A stretch of 64,000 nucleotides of DNA from Sipunculus nudus. Lineage: Eukaryota > Annelida > Sipuncula > Golfingiida > Sipunculidae. The stretch spans positions 54,324,917-54,388,916 of the forward strand of contig CM049319.1 in the NCBI GenBank assembly GCA_026874595.1. The letters are read 5' to 3'. The notes under the pieces are model-generated. The model was given only the letters and a program-made list of their open reading frames with translations. It was not told where the DNA came from and searched no databases. Within the stretch, counting starts at the first letter, position 1. Each line of letters opens with the position of its first letter. Position numbers and translations under genes: made by a program. Positions 1 through 12,800 of the stretch are shown in pieces.

Positions 1-580
1 GGTCCACTCCTTAAGTCAAAACCTCCTAAAGCCTATAGGTCTCACCTGCCACGTCCTTCGACGGTGTCTCACGGTTCAACTACGCCAGGCGAGAACGTGG
101 CAGTGTCGGGTATGAACGTGACGTTCGTGGCACATTCTTCCGACGGTATTTCACGTTCATCCACGGAGCTGCTACGATAATAACCACGTTCTCCTACCGT
201 AAAACGTGGCTTGTCGTAGAAGAACGCCACGTTCTCGCTACGGTGCAGCTACTGTTATCTACCTTCTCCTGCGGCAGTGTCACCACAGCGTCCAGGAACC
301 ACGTTCAGTCACGTTTTACTTACGACAATGGACCACGTTCTAGGGTGCCAAGTCGATTTACCGTGGTCCAGCTCCCAGGGTTTGACACGCCAATTCAGTT
401 CTATCCAGGTGCCACGGGGTGCACATTTCAATGCCTGGGACCACGTTCTGTCCCGTTCGTTTTGAACATTTCAAATTTACGTTAATTCATTCACACCCCC
501 CTACGGTAAAGGCCACGTCCTACAAAGTCCTCCCACGACCTTCTAGAAGATTATGAACCGTAGACAAAACGTGGTAAGTG
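1..580. repeat. CACGTTCT-rich degenerate minisatellite
   Basis: At least ten copies of CCACGTTCT or close variants on either strand, near 48, 91, 124, 182, 204, 224, 299, 331, 441, 510 and 570. They are often extended to ACCACGTTCTCCTACGGTA. GC-rich against its surroundings. The short frames inside it are by-products. Confidence 0.6.
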
Positions 581-2780
581 AGACCTTGGCTTTATATACC
601 GATGAACTGCCCCGGCGGTCGGCTGAAATAGATAAAGGAGCCTATTCTGATATCCGGCATCTATAAACTGAAGATAATCCCCTATACAGACTCTTTCATA
701 AAATAAGCCAGAAAGTGCCATCCCACGATGCAGGAACCGTTCGTTTTGGTTGTATACAGGTGTTTATAAAATGAGAGGGCCCGCTAAAATATTCAAAACA
801 CATTTAACCAGGACATCTGGCGGCAACTCAGCCGATCCAGAGTTTGGCAAATGACGTTTTCAGCTAGTGATATTTCAGCTTATTCAGATGATTAATATAT
901 ACAATGAGTAAAACTGAAATCACGGGAATTCTACAGATAAAGCAGGCAAATAGCTGGTTTTAAAGGGGCCTATCACCTTTAAAAATGTTGAATCAAAATA
1001 AACATAAACACAGCGCGTGGGGCCACAACACATGTCAATCAGACAATGCCCTGACTGGCTTGGCCCAAAAATGTAATACATGTTCCTGCTGGATGAAACA
1101 TCGCGTGTTGCGGTGATACACGGGGTCTCATTGTGCTCGGCGTTTCATTTCAGGTGAGGCCCCTGAACCTATCGCACAATTCTGTTGAGATATGTTCTTC
1201 AATGAAATGGCATTCGGCCAAAGGCCCGTAATGACCATCCAGAAGGGATATATCAGAGGACATAAAGGTCGATGTATGGCCTAGTTTGGACCAGTCCTTG
1301 TTTTGGATTTGTATCGCATGCGCAAAATCCCACCTCCGTTCACGCGGCCTTGTTATGGTAAACAGACACGTAGATTATGTTTATTCACAACGCAAAACCA
1401 TAACAAAGTGTTGAAGAGCCGTATGGGAGGTAGAGACTTTGTGTTGGGATGGTTTTGCTGGAAAACCTGTGTATAAAGCAAATCTGAACTGATAGTGTAA
1501 AAGAATAGACATAATATTGTTCCAGATTATGTTCCTTTAAGAACTTGTTACAATGGTATGAATTCAAAATATAATACGGTGATACAAATTATTTTCAACA
1601 TTAGCAGTTTGTTGCAGTTGACTCTAACATTGTTAAAAATGTTATAAAAACTTTCCATTTAACATAGAGGCAAAGTTGCTAACAATCTAAAATACACCCA
1701 AAAAGGTGTAAAACGTTATTCCTCGCCACAAGGTCGAGGTTTAACAAGGCCCTTATTCCCAGAGCTAGGTGGTGTTGGTGGAGGGAGGGGGGTATCTATT
1801 TTTTAGATACTCTCGTTCATGTCTTTTCTTCGGGACTTCCAAGACTTTCCAAGGCAGTTCTGCTTCATTATTTCTCATGCCGACAAAATGTAAGCCAGTG
1901 CCAGTCAGGATTTACTCCGCAGCTTACTTATAGGTCACCAAAGCAATCGTGCTTCCCATTCCCATTAGGAGTTTCTTATTGTAAAATTTTTCCGTTTTTT
2001 TTTAATTAGTCAAGTAACATATGAGTGCTTTTTATATCTTAACTCCTTTGTTTTACACATCCGCTTGGATTGTGCAAATATAAATAAAACATCAACTATA
2101 TATACATGTATGATATATATCCCTTCACGAGACTGCGAATAATGAATCATGTTTTTACTCTTGGTCCTCGTTTGGCTGAAAAGAAACGAAAACCTGAAAC
2201 CGGAGAAATGTATATCTGTATGAATATATCCAGTTTATTACCGCAATAAAAGTCTGAAGTGTCAAGCACAGAAAAAGCGTTCCAAAGACATAAGTGAATT
2301 TATTTTCATATTTAAACGTCAGAAAGAAACAGGAATACATAAATAATACAGCTTGGCAAAAGAAAAGTTTTACAAAAACATTTAGCAAAGCATAAAATGC
2401 AAACCAACTGGCAGGGTGTTGCTTAGCCGTTATTATGCTGGAAGGCCCCCGGTCTAATCCTGTAAGTACCTCGAGGGCAAAATGGTTAAACCATAAAAAA
2501 ATCTCAGAAAATTCGTTCTCTGATTATAGCCTTAATGTCTCAAAGATTAATGCCTTAACGGCAGATTTTGACGTTTATTCCCAGCCCCATGCATAGTAAA
2601 CCTAAAACCAAAAGTTTTTTATAGAATTTTTCCTCGAGCATGCGCACAGCCTGCGCTTAATGTCGTTTGCCGTATTTGGGTTCAATGAGCCAGCACATAT
2701 AGATGTATAGCAATGTAAGTTTTGTCTAGAGAAATCCGATACATGTTAGAGACTATCAGATATACCTCACCACGAAAGAA
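581..2780. other. Intergenic, nothing recognised
   Basis: Mixed composition with no splice-supported frames. A 77-codon minus-strand frame at 2155-2388 is hydrophobic but isolated. Confidence 0.5.
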
Positions 2781-2859
2781 AAAGTATTTATTTTTATTAA
2801 AGATCATTAAAGATTTAACAAACGTAACTGTTATTGTCTATATAATAGACCCTAACGCT

Positions 2860-3190
2860 CATTTTCTGTGGTCACCGACAGGTGCCGCTGGTGTGGTGGA
2901 AATATACCGTGCCTTATACATACACCAGCGGTGTAGGTTTAACGATATTGTAGTTCGTTCAAAAACGTCGGATAAAAATTGTTTCAGGGCAAATTATATA
3001 AACATGTTTTTGTGGTAAGATTTTCATGGTATAAGTAAAGTTTGTTAACATACGCATGTGAAATATGAACAGAAAGTGTTTCCTTGAAACGTAACAAATT
3101 TTCATTGTAAAGTTTGACAGGTAAGACAAGTACTTCCGGCCACGTCACAGTAACTAACAAGAAGAGGTTCGGTGATATGGCCAAGCTGAA
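2860..3190 (+). repeat. Dispersed repeat D1, copy a
   Basis: Shares with 23870-24070 the blocks ACACCAGCG..GTA, GTTTCCTTGA.A.GTAACAAATT, AAGTTTGACAG and GAGACAAGTA/AAGACAAGTA. It explains the open frames at 2722-3018 and 3114-3347. Confidence 0.5.
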
Positions 3191-3349
3191 ACCACTCTGT
3201 GTGGGCGAATATTATTTTACAAGCTGCAAGGTTTTTCGTTCTCCACAAGGAAAAGATACGTTGCTAAAGTTATTAAAGAAATTCTTTCTATCAGACACAT
3301 GGAATTATGTCAAAGGAAGGTCTCTGGCTAGGAATATGAATGTTTAACA

Positions 3350-4260
3350 TAACCTATCAATCATTATCTAATGATATTCGAAGACTTGAAATTACACAAA
3401 CTTTGACGTTACATAAAACTTTAAAATTAGTGATTAACTTTAAAAATTAATAGGATTGTGTAATAGTAATTGAAGATGTTTGCAAACAATACGACTTCCG
3501 TTGAAGATAATATCACTCTAGAAAAGGATTTTCAAGGACAATTACTGTTCTATCGATAACATTAAATAAACCATGCCGTACAGAAGGAGATTCGTTGGAA
3601 TCATATATATAAATTTTTGGAGGTTTCATCCATGTTTGGGAGAACTGGGTAAATAACAATAGAAGCGTCAGATTATATTAATTAGGCATAATTGCGATGA
3701 TGGTGACAGAACAAAAGATGCTTTGGTTCCAGTTTATTTTTATCAAAATAAACACAACAAATATCCTATGGAAACAAAAGGAGCCAAGCGGGCAATAAAT
3801 GAAATTTGATTATCGAGGCAAACCCCGCTAGCCCCACTTCCAGCTGCACGTTTAACGTTTTGATTATGTCGGCTAACTTAATTAGTACCCGCTTGGCAAT
3901 CTCGTACGTGAATACACAACAGACAATTATAATGTTTCTTTGTGGGTGTAGAAAATCTGAAATATATTCCGAATCTGCTCCTCAATCATCAGTTTTCGGA
4001 TATGTGCACTTGTTAAAACAATATAAAGACAAATTGCTTATATGCCCATTAGATCAATAACCAATAGCAATATAGAATTGGTAAATATTATTTTCTCGGG
4101 CACGTTGATAATCTGTCATATATGCCGTGAATGGTCTGAATTTTAGTATTTTCCGTATATCGAATTATGTTACAAAATTAAATTAAACGGTTTTCATGTA
4201 TCTAGTATTAACAATGAAACATATGATCACATATCACCAATACTTAACCCTCTTCACTTG
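3350..4260. other. Intergenic, nothing recognised
   Basis: AT-rich. The 84-codon frame at 3806-4060 has no splice or homology support. Confidence 0.45.
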
Positions 4261-4297
4261 TTTCGTGTGTGTATGTGTGTGTGTGTGTGTGTTTTGT

Positions 4298-4708
4298 GTG
4301 GAGGTAACCACCTCCATTCTTTAATGCTGACTTATCTAATTCTTTAACTAAGTAGGTTCATGTGCAGAGTTTCCATTTCGATTTGAGATTACTTGACAGG
4401 GTGGTAGCACTCGCTTCCTATCAATTTTTTTTCTTTGTATCCTGGAGTCACCCAGGCCCGGTATCTACCGCACCTGCGGGTCCTGGGTGTGTAATCATCC
4501 TCATTGCTGGGTCATAACACTGAGGTAACCCCTTAAGACGCACTCGTGAGTGATACACGGTTGTGGGGCTCAGCTTCCCATTTAGCCTGCAGAGCGCTCA
4601 CCCTTGGTGGGGGCCGACCGTCAAAAACCTCACCGCCTCGGCTGAGATTCGGACCCACGATCTTCCGGCTTTGAGTACTGCGCTCTACCCCTAACCCCAA
4701 AAGCCGGC
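4298..4708 (-). mobile_element. tRNA-derived SINE, copy 1
   Basis: Nearly full length. The tail end reads GGAGGTAACCACCTCC, the core matches copy 5, and the head ends AAGCCGG. The A box is damaged (CTACCCCTAACCCC on the + strand). No clear target duplication; a GT microsatellite abuts its tail. Confidence 0.7.
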
Positions 4709-5277
4709 CCTTCTTCATTTGTTACCAAATACAACAACGAATAAAATTTTATGATCTGGTCTTTTTGTGTTTAAAGCAATGAAATTATATATTATTACTT
4801 GGCTCCTGTGTATCTGCAAGCATTTGTCAACCGCCATGAATCAAGGAGAGAACTGCTTTCAAATAACCAAATTTATTTAATAGGACCCTTCACGAAATTA
4901 ACAGTGATTCAAATGCAGAATTTAGAATTCCGGCTCCGGACTATAGTATTGGAACAACTTATACTACCCAAGACAATGAGAATCAGTAGTTATCTAACTT
5001 AATTCAAAACCATACCTATTTTTGAGGAGTACAAATTTACTGACACTGACACTTGTTTCACTTATTCATGTATGTTTCAGTGATTAGACCATTCATCGAA
5101 ACACTAATAAAAGAGAAATCGCGAAATGTTAACCCCGCGAATATGACCCCAACCATGCACGGTATACCCAAAACCGACCAGACAATTTTTGTAATGAATT
5201 TTTGATAACTTTCTTGCATATACGATCCCCATCATATCTGATTCGTCTTCATATGTTATCCTATTGTCTAGGTGTAG

Positions 5278-5328
5278 CGATTTCAGATTATCCCGCTCCA
5301 TTTAACCCCCGGGGATAATCTGAAATCG
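5278..5328. repeat. Perfect 17 bp-stem hairpin
   Basis: CGATTTCAGATTATCCC (5278-5294) and its exact reverse complement (5312-5328) enclose a 17-base loop. Related AATCTGAAAT/ATTTCAGATT pieces occur at 5640-5730, 32333-32345 and 32690-32713. Confidence 0.7.
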
Positions 5329-5639
5329 ATTTCACCTTACCCCTTATGGTTTCAGAATTACCCCCCTCAAAATACACCCCCTTTACTTAAAATTTCTTTC
5401 TTCTTGATTTCCCATTTTAATGTGAATCTCTGTATATCCTTTGTTTGCATGAACCTTTGGTTTGCAGGATGTGTCATGTCGTTTAGTGAATTTTTAATAA
5501 ATAAAATTAACATTTTGTAACAATTTATTTTTTCATAGATTGATTCAATCTATTATTTTGGTATCCTTCATGTGGTTTGATGATATAATATTTCTCGTGT
5601 TAAAAACATAAGAATTAATTTTTAATTATTAAACTAGCG

Positions 5640-5790
5640 AAGAGGTAATCTGAACAATCGAGGGGTGACGCGAAATAACATTCAGACTACCCCAAGTGAT
5701 TAATATGAAATCGATTTCAAACTACCGGGGGTGGGGAGGGGGTGGGGGTAACTAGAAATGAGGGTAATCTAATGACTTTACACCGGCTCA
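5640..5790. repeat. Companion segment of the AATCTGAAAT foldback family
   Basis: Contains TAATCTGAA, GAAATCGATTTCAAACTACC and GGGTAATCTAA around a G-rich stretch. Together with 5278-5345 it looks like the two arms of one decayed element with an AT-rich centre. Confidence 0.35.
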
Positions 5791-5799
5791 TAAAGGGGC

Positions 5800-6650
5800 C
5801 GGTTTGGTTCGAATCGATTTCGATACAGCGTTTGTGTATATGAAGTTATCTTTATAGCCACAGGCATGAATGCCCATTCAACAGGTCCCATAACTCTGAA
5901 ACCACAGACATGTTTAGTACCGCAAAATTTCATTCTATATAGACCGTGATAAAGGCGATGTGCATTGGGATGCGAATAAATATTATGTACAGATTGAGAT
6001 ACGTGTCACCGGGCCGACTGGTCAGTCACTTCTGTTACTTGGATTCTAAATCAAACGCTTAAAATCTCCCTCTGAGCCGGTTATGTTTGTATTGACATTT
6101 ATTCTTTTCGCCCTTGCCTGTATCGTGAAAGTGTTGTCTATATTTTTTTATACAGAATATCGCATACTATAACTTATGAGGATTTATCCTTATAATAAGA
6201 CGTAAATTCAGATTTGTGGTCCATTCAACTGCTCATCCAAGATAACTGTCTTTCTGGCAGATAGCGGCAGTCTTCATAAATATAGGTAAACGCTCATATT
6301 TCGTGATATACCGATGAAATATAGAGTGGTCCCTGTCAGATGTTTGGGTCGTATACGTCTAACAACGTGGTCTTGGAGTATTAGATTATTAAATTACTTC
6401 TATCATATGGTACTTTATTGTTATTCATTCGGATTTTGTAGAAGTACATCAGATCAGCTGAGTGCCATGTTATTCAGAAATGAATATTGCAATAAAATGG
6501 TTTAAAATTACAAAAGACTGTAATATTTCAGGGAATTTATAATTTCCCTGCAATGCCCTCAGCTCATTGCCTTAAGCTCATTTTAATTATAATGCCTCAG
6601 TTTATAACGTCTGCAAGTCTTTCTCTGAATCGAGTGAGGCTATATCGACA
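5800..6650. other. Intergenic, nothing recognised
   Basis: No repeats or splice-supported frames seen. Confidence 0.4.
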
Positions 6651-6669
6651 TGGACCCATGGTAACCATT

Positions 6670-7000
6670 ACGCAAAAAAGAAAATAAGGTTAGGTTCACA
6701 GGCACTTTTTTTTCAGAAATCTTAGCTGGCGGGCGATTTTTAAATATTTTTTGTATGTTTCGAATAAAGTTTTTTATGATCAGGGAAAAGCATGATAATA
6801 ACATATTTTTTTTTGCTAAACAGCTAAAAAGCATTACATAACAAAGGACATTTGATCAAAATTGTATTATATCATTTTTTTAAAGAAATATCCGAGCAGC
6901 TGGAGCACAAAATTAGTAAGTTACTATTGATAATCAAAATAAAAAATTATGAAGCGGGGGATTAAAATTGACGGGGCGGTGCCTGAGAACCACACCTTCT
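6670..7000 (+). repeat. Dispersed repeat D2, copy a
   Basis: Shares CAGGCACTTTT, GGCGGGC, TTTTTGTATGTTTCGAA, AAAAGCATGATAATxACATATTTTTTT and a final GCGxGGGxxTTAAAA with 33460-33690. Confidence 0.55.
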
Positions 7001-7205
7001 ATTTATTATGTCCTTATGAAGTCATAATGTTTACCTTGCTCAGTGTTACATTTAAGCCGAGTCCTGGGTAGGATGCAAAAAAGCGTCTAAAGTCATATAG
7101 GAGATTTAAGCCCAGTGGCATTTAGACCCGCTAATCGGCTGAAGTCTAGAATATTATTATCGCACCATGCCTGAGACGAATCTGGTTGGAACATGGTCAG
7201 AATGG

Positions 7206-7210
<5 letters not shown>

Positions 7211-7303
<93 letters not shown>
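7211..7303. repeat. Compound (CA)n-(TA)n microsatellite
   Basis: About 40 bp of CA passing directly into about 53 bp of AT. Confidence 0.95.
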
Positions 7304-7304
<1 letters not shown>

Positions 7305-8140
7305 CTGAAAGGGTTTGGATGCCATTCCAGTGTATATTATGAACACTCTATCCTGAGGATTAGCCCAGCGCCTCCCGACTCAAGTATTTTTCAGCTTTAC
7401 CAATAAAGCAGAACAAGTTAGCAATTCCCCACTACAAAACAGCTTGAATTTCATGCGTTGCCTCGATGCAGCAAATATCGGGTTATCATAGTCTGTTCAA
7501 CAAATGGTTGGCCCAAAGAAATCGGATGATTATTCTTCAACAGTCATAAGGAGGAGCTATAAATAGCTTTGCTTAATCAAGCTTCCCTTTAAGTGGCCTA
7601 TTCCGGTATCTGACTTTTATTAACTTTAGATAATCCCTTGAACATTCATAAAAAACAGGAGGGAAAATGCCGATCCCACCTCACATATAGGCTGTTCGTT
7701 TTGTTAATATCCACCTAGTTACAACATGTGGCGCGCCAAAATAATCCAGTATCATTAAACAAAGACATCTGGTGGAAAAACAGATGAACCATAGATTTGC
7801 AATGGGTGTTTAGCATTTAGTGACCTTTCATTTCAGCACATATGCAACCTTCTACATCATCTTACATATTTTGTTTGTCAAGGTTGCTGATAAAAACAGC
7901 TTGAAGATACCCAAACAAATCCATCGGTCATTGAGGCTTTCTAAGACCATTTTCTAAAAGGAATTATCTAGAGTTCCTTAATATTCAATCAGAGTTAAAC
8001 AGGAATAACATAATTTAAGTCCAGAATTTATGAAAAAAATTATAGACCAGCTTCAGAACTTTCATTTTTGTCACATCTTTTTCGAAGGGTGGAGTTTTAT
8101 TTCATAAAGTACCTAGCATGATCAATTTTTAAAGATTGTT
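7304..8140. other. Intergenic, nothing recognised
   Basis: No frames or repeats identified. Confidence 0.4.
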
Positions 8141-8148
8141 TTTTTTTT

Positions 8149-8548
8149 GTGGTGGTAACCGCCCCCGTTTTTTAATGCTAGCTTAACTTTAAGTATATGT
8201 ACATCTGCAGAATTTCATTCCGATTTCGTGCTGCGTTACAGGTTAGTATCACACGCTTATTCTCATTTCAAATCCTCGTGTTAAACCAGGCCCGGTAACT
8301 ACTGCACCTGCGGGCCCTAGGTGTGTAATCGTCTCCATCGCTGATTCATACCACCGAGGAACCCCCGAGAGGCACACTCGTTTTATGAGCGATACACGGC
8401 CGTTGGGCACGGTCTTCCAATTAAGCCTGCAGAGCGCTCACCTCGGATGGGGCCGGCCGTGAAAAATTTAACCGCCACGGCTAATATTCGAAATCACGAT
8501 CTCCCGGCTTTGAGAGTCCTGTGCGCTACCCCTGAGCTACATAAGCCG
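8149..8548 (-). mobile_element. tRNA-derived SINE, copy 2
   Basis: Starts in a T-run then GGTGGTAACCGCCCCC. The A box region is intact (CTACCCCTGAGCTACATAAGCCG on the + strand). More diverged in the core than copies 1 and 5. Confidence 0.7.
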
Positions 8549-8549
8549 A

Positions 8550-11030
8550 TTAATATGATCATGTACATGATATCATTGACCCAAATAATTAAGTACATTA
8601 TATCATTGACGAAAATCAGTCCGCATAAATCAGAAAATGCTTTAATTTACAGAAACATCTTTTTATTCGTATATGAATGATATCTTGCTTGATGGAGATG
8701 AATAAACAGTTGTGACGATAATGTTGGACCTCTTTACTGCTTTTAATATAATATAATCAACTGGCTTAATCGTATAATTACATGTATAATTAACCTACAT
8801 AAGTATTTTGTAATTGGATATACGGCGACATTTTATTTTCCTAGCAGCATTTTAAAGGTGCAATGCATGATTGCTTTAAATGTCTTTAGATGTCATTTGA
8901 AATATTAAAGAATGTCTATCAACGTTAGTTGGACACAATATTAGACTGTTTTCACAAGTATTGAATTTATAGCATTGCTTAAATGATTTGAAAGTTATAT
9001 TTTTTGTATCATTCTTGTTGATTGGGCCTGATTTTTTTTTTTTCAATTTATCAACCGTTTTATGAAAATATTGCCTAATTTCGATGGGCAGTCATGTGGA
9101 CATACAAAATACCAAATCTGTTTTGGTCAAGAAAAAAAAGTGGTATCTTTGGCTTTCATAAAGCTGCTTGGTTTTAATAGAACTTTAGTTTACGTTTATG
9201 AAAACTGATACATCTGTCTTCAATAACGCAGAGCAATTTCAGTTATTGACTTACCCCATACTCTTTTCTGCACAGCTAGTCACACGTAATCAAAATATTC
9301 GCTCCGTGTCTTCGTCTTATAGCCACAAACGATATAGGGCTGTCAAGCAGAAATCGGTTATTTTATATATTAAGCAGAGCCACTGGTCGCCGGACAGTAA
9401 GTCATGACACGTAAATTTGCAATAAAATGTGTATAACTGCGTGGCATTAGATAATGTTGGCTGAATACAAAAGTTTTCCAGCAAAACAATCCTGGTAGAC
9501 GGGCTAACTATCTCAAATTTGTCTGTTTTATATTTGGTGGCGTCCGCGCTATGATTATATTTTTGCACCACTGATTGCGCCCAGTGCACGCTTTTTCCAC
9601 TTGTGTTTTTTTAAGAATGCAAGCCTATTAGACATAGTTGCGACGTATCTATAAACACATGTGTGGTGTCCTTAGGAATTTGTTACTGTTCATTGTGTTG
9701 AACATGGGTTTTTGATCTGTTTTGTGGAATATCAGTGAAAATAAAGCTGTTAAAAAACGGCGCGCCTGAGTCGGTAGCAGATAAAGTTATGTACCTTGTT
9801 TATTATTTGTATACAGAAGCCGGCCTTCTATAGTAAATAGGCTTTTAATTACTTAAATTAACCTGCGATTTGTGACAGGTGCCTGTTGTCTTGCACTACA
9901 GTTTCACGCTTCAGTTACACGGTTTCACCCGGGCACTTTATAGCTGCATGCACAAATGCTGCAACTAATACCTATGAATGGGGCAGCCAATCTAGGATCA
10001 TCGAGTCAAAGTTTTAGTCCTTGAAAAAGAGGATTCTAGTCTGGTTGATCCATTATACACGCAATGCATGGTATTAAAGTACATTACGTATTGATACTGC
10101 CGTCCCTTCCACGATACGTTATAATGATCCAGGGGTAGCTTAGAGCAAGGTTATTGTCATTTACGGTAACTAGAGCATATGTTTTTTTTTCTCAGCCCTA
10201 TCTGGTTAAACGTTAAATAATTTAAAGTTTCAGATATCTTTCTTTCCGATTTAACGTCAGCTTTAATCATATTTTAGCTCCACGCAGTGAAACTTTACGT
10301 ATTCTCATTGGCAAAAAAACTAAGACGTCGGAAAAGCCCGTTCTGACAGCGAAGGGCGATATTTTACGCCATGCGGTTGGTATTGAAATGTGACGTTCGG
10401 TTTACGTACGTTCAGCTCGGATAACCAGCTCTCATCGAATTAAAAATGTGATTCCTAGCCTTTGTTTGGTAACATGTATTCCGATAGGCGTGTAATCAAA
10501 TATTCAGCGGTTTCAAATCATTCCTTCAATGGCCTTACAATCATATTTGTTGGTTTCTTGTTGGTGGGTAAATTTTTTCATTCATGCATACGACATTTGA
10601 TATATCGATATGCTACTCCTGAGGTCGCAACGCCTTACCGTATCATAGTAACCAGTATGACGTAAACCTATAACCCCTTGTCCATTTATAGTTGATCAAG
10701 ATTTTAACTCTTAAAACGCTGTTGGAATGTCGCAGTCAACTTTTTTACTTTATTTGTTTCGTTATACATGGGTTTGTTATTTTCCATTCCAAATATTGGA
10801 ACTAATTGTTAGGTCAACTCGAACACCAAAAAGGGAAGTTAAAGGGACCTTTTGGCATGACATGTACATTAAATATACATCATATATAGTGCACAATCCT
10901 TTGATATCACGGCATATGTGAATATTTTGTTCTAAAGCTGTTGCTTACCATTGTTATGGTCATAAATTTACATCACATACAGTGCATAATACATAATGAA
11001 CTGGAGATATAGAGTCCATGTGCCGCCCGG
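8550..11030. other. Intergenic, nothing recognised
   Basis: The frames at 9198-9407 (+) and 9317-9589 (-) overlap on opposite strands, and those at 10462-10921 are low-complexity. None has supporting splice sites. Confidence 0.4.
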
Positions 11031-11032
11031 GA

Positions 11033-11385
11033 TTTTTTTTGGTGGAGTTATGCTAGCTTAACTATATGTGGTATGTACTGCTGTAGAGTTCCATTCCGGT
11101 TTCGGTCCACGTGACAGGGGCTTACACTGTCAACCAGTTTCGGTGTACCACTCCTGCGGGTCCTTGGTGTGTGTCCTCCCCTTTGCTGGGTCATAACACC
11201 TAGGAACCCCCGAAAGGCGCATTCGTTTGTGAGAGAAACACGATGGTTGGGCAAAGTGTCCTCATTAAGCCCGAAGAACGCCCTCCCTGGGTTGGGACCG
11301 ACCGTGAAAAATCACACCACCTCGGCTGAGATTCGAACTCCCGATATCCCGGCTCTGAATCAAGTCCTCTACCCTACGGAAGCTG
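11033..11385 (-). mobile_element. tRNA-derived SINE, copy 3 (decayed)
   Basis: The B box (GATTCGAACTCCCGAT on the + strand) and core (CCTGCGGGTCCTTGGTGTG) remain. The A box is degraded and the tail end is shortened. Confidence 0.6.
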
Positions 11386-11389
11386 TTTT

Positions 11390-12530
11390 GTATATAGCAA
11401 AAACGAGCTAAATACGTGAGATAATACCCATCACATTGCATATGGAAATGAACCTGCAAACCCAGGCTACGGCAGCCGAATCGTGAGGAAGTTTGGGTAT
11501 TTGTAATTCTGTCACTCCTGCTGATATTTTCTATAAATTGATATTCATTTCGAAATAACAAGGATTTCTTCTTAGAATTTTAAAAATAGGTATTCACCAT
11601 CTTTTTATGTATAATTGATGTGACTTCTGGCTTACTCTGCATATATATTAATGAACTGTAGGTAATTCCAACCCCACCCCCCCCCCCTCCACACACACAC
11701 ACACCGGAGAGAAAACATTCAAAATAAAAGCGGTAGAAGATTAACCTTTCAACATTGGCTTGCCGCCTGTGCGAAGTACCTATTCATAATCACTCCCGAC
11801 TTCCAACGCAGGATCAAAATATATTGTGCATACGAATAGACCCTGCTGACAGAGATGGATCTAAGTAGGTTTGGCTTGACCTTTGACCCTGTAATGGCCC
11901 ACTTTTATTCTCCTTGCTTTGAAGAAAATGTGACTCTCAAGCCCTAAGCTTTCATATCCTGTGTGGGCATGAATTTTAATGCTCAATCAACCAGTTCTTC
12001 CTGGTAACCTTTTGCATAATATGAAAATGATATCAGCAGGTAATATTGCATTATCACATACGATGAAAACCTTCAGTGATATCTCGTTAACTGTTCAAAC
12101 AAGCACGTGCATAAGTTTCTTTTTATATTCACACTGCCGCATCTTGGATATTAAACCGCAAAATTGATCCACAGGTTTCGCAGAAAAAATAAAATATGAT
12201 TACCCGGCAAATATTTTATTTTGAATATATTTGGAATAGATGTTGCGTACACATGCTCTACACTTCCAAAATTTACTTAATTTGTTCACTTAATTTAATA
12301 TTCAATTTCTTGGCGAAATATAGTTCGATTTCGGTGAAAAGGCATGCTTGGCGCATGAATTTCTTCAGAGGTTTATCCTTGACATTCAAGGATAAATCCT
12401 TTCCTTGGCGGAGAGAGCGCACCCTTTAGGTAAAGTCTTTTTCAAGGTCTAAGCGGTGAAAGCGATGAAATTGGCTATATACTTGCTGTCACAGGTACAT
12501 TACGTCCTAACCATTACGTCATCATGCTCA
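11390..12530. other. Intergenic with a C-run/CA patch
   Basis: A C-run followed by CA repeats lies at 11668-11703. Otherwise nothing recognised. Confidence 0.4.
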
Positions 12531-12539
12531 TCATTTTGC

Positions 12540-12800
12540 TTCAACCAGGAGGGATGCAATCACTCCGTTGTTTTTGTGTGTGTTTGTGTTCACAACATAC
12601 CTCATATAATTGTGAACGGAATATTATGACATTTCACCTCATTTTGGGAATTGGCCAAGCAAGAAGAGATAAAATGTTGGTTTGATCCGACAACTTATGC
12701 AAGATCCTGGAATGTCATCAAATAATATGCACAAATGTACGGTCACTTATGCAAGAATGAACCTGGGAATATTGGCAAAAATAAGTTAGTGCACCCATGG
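12540..12800 (+). repeat. Dispersed repeat D3, copy a
   Basis: Shares GTGTTTGTGT...TTCAC, GGAATxTxATGACATTT, GGGAATxGGCCAA, and GTCACTTATGCAAGAATGAACCT (one base different) with 36700-36930. Confidence 0.5.

Noticed and set aside
2722-3018. 98-codon frame
   Set aside because: Overlaps dispersed repeat D1, shared with 23.9 kb, where the frame is not kept.
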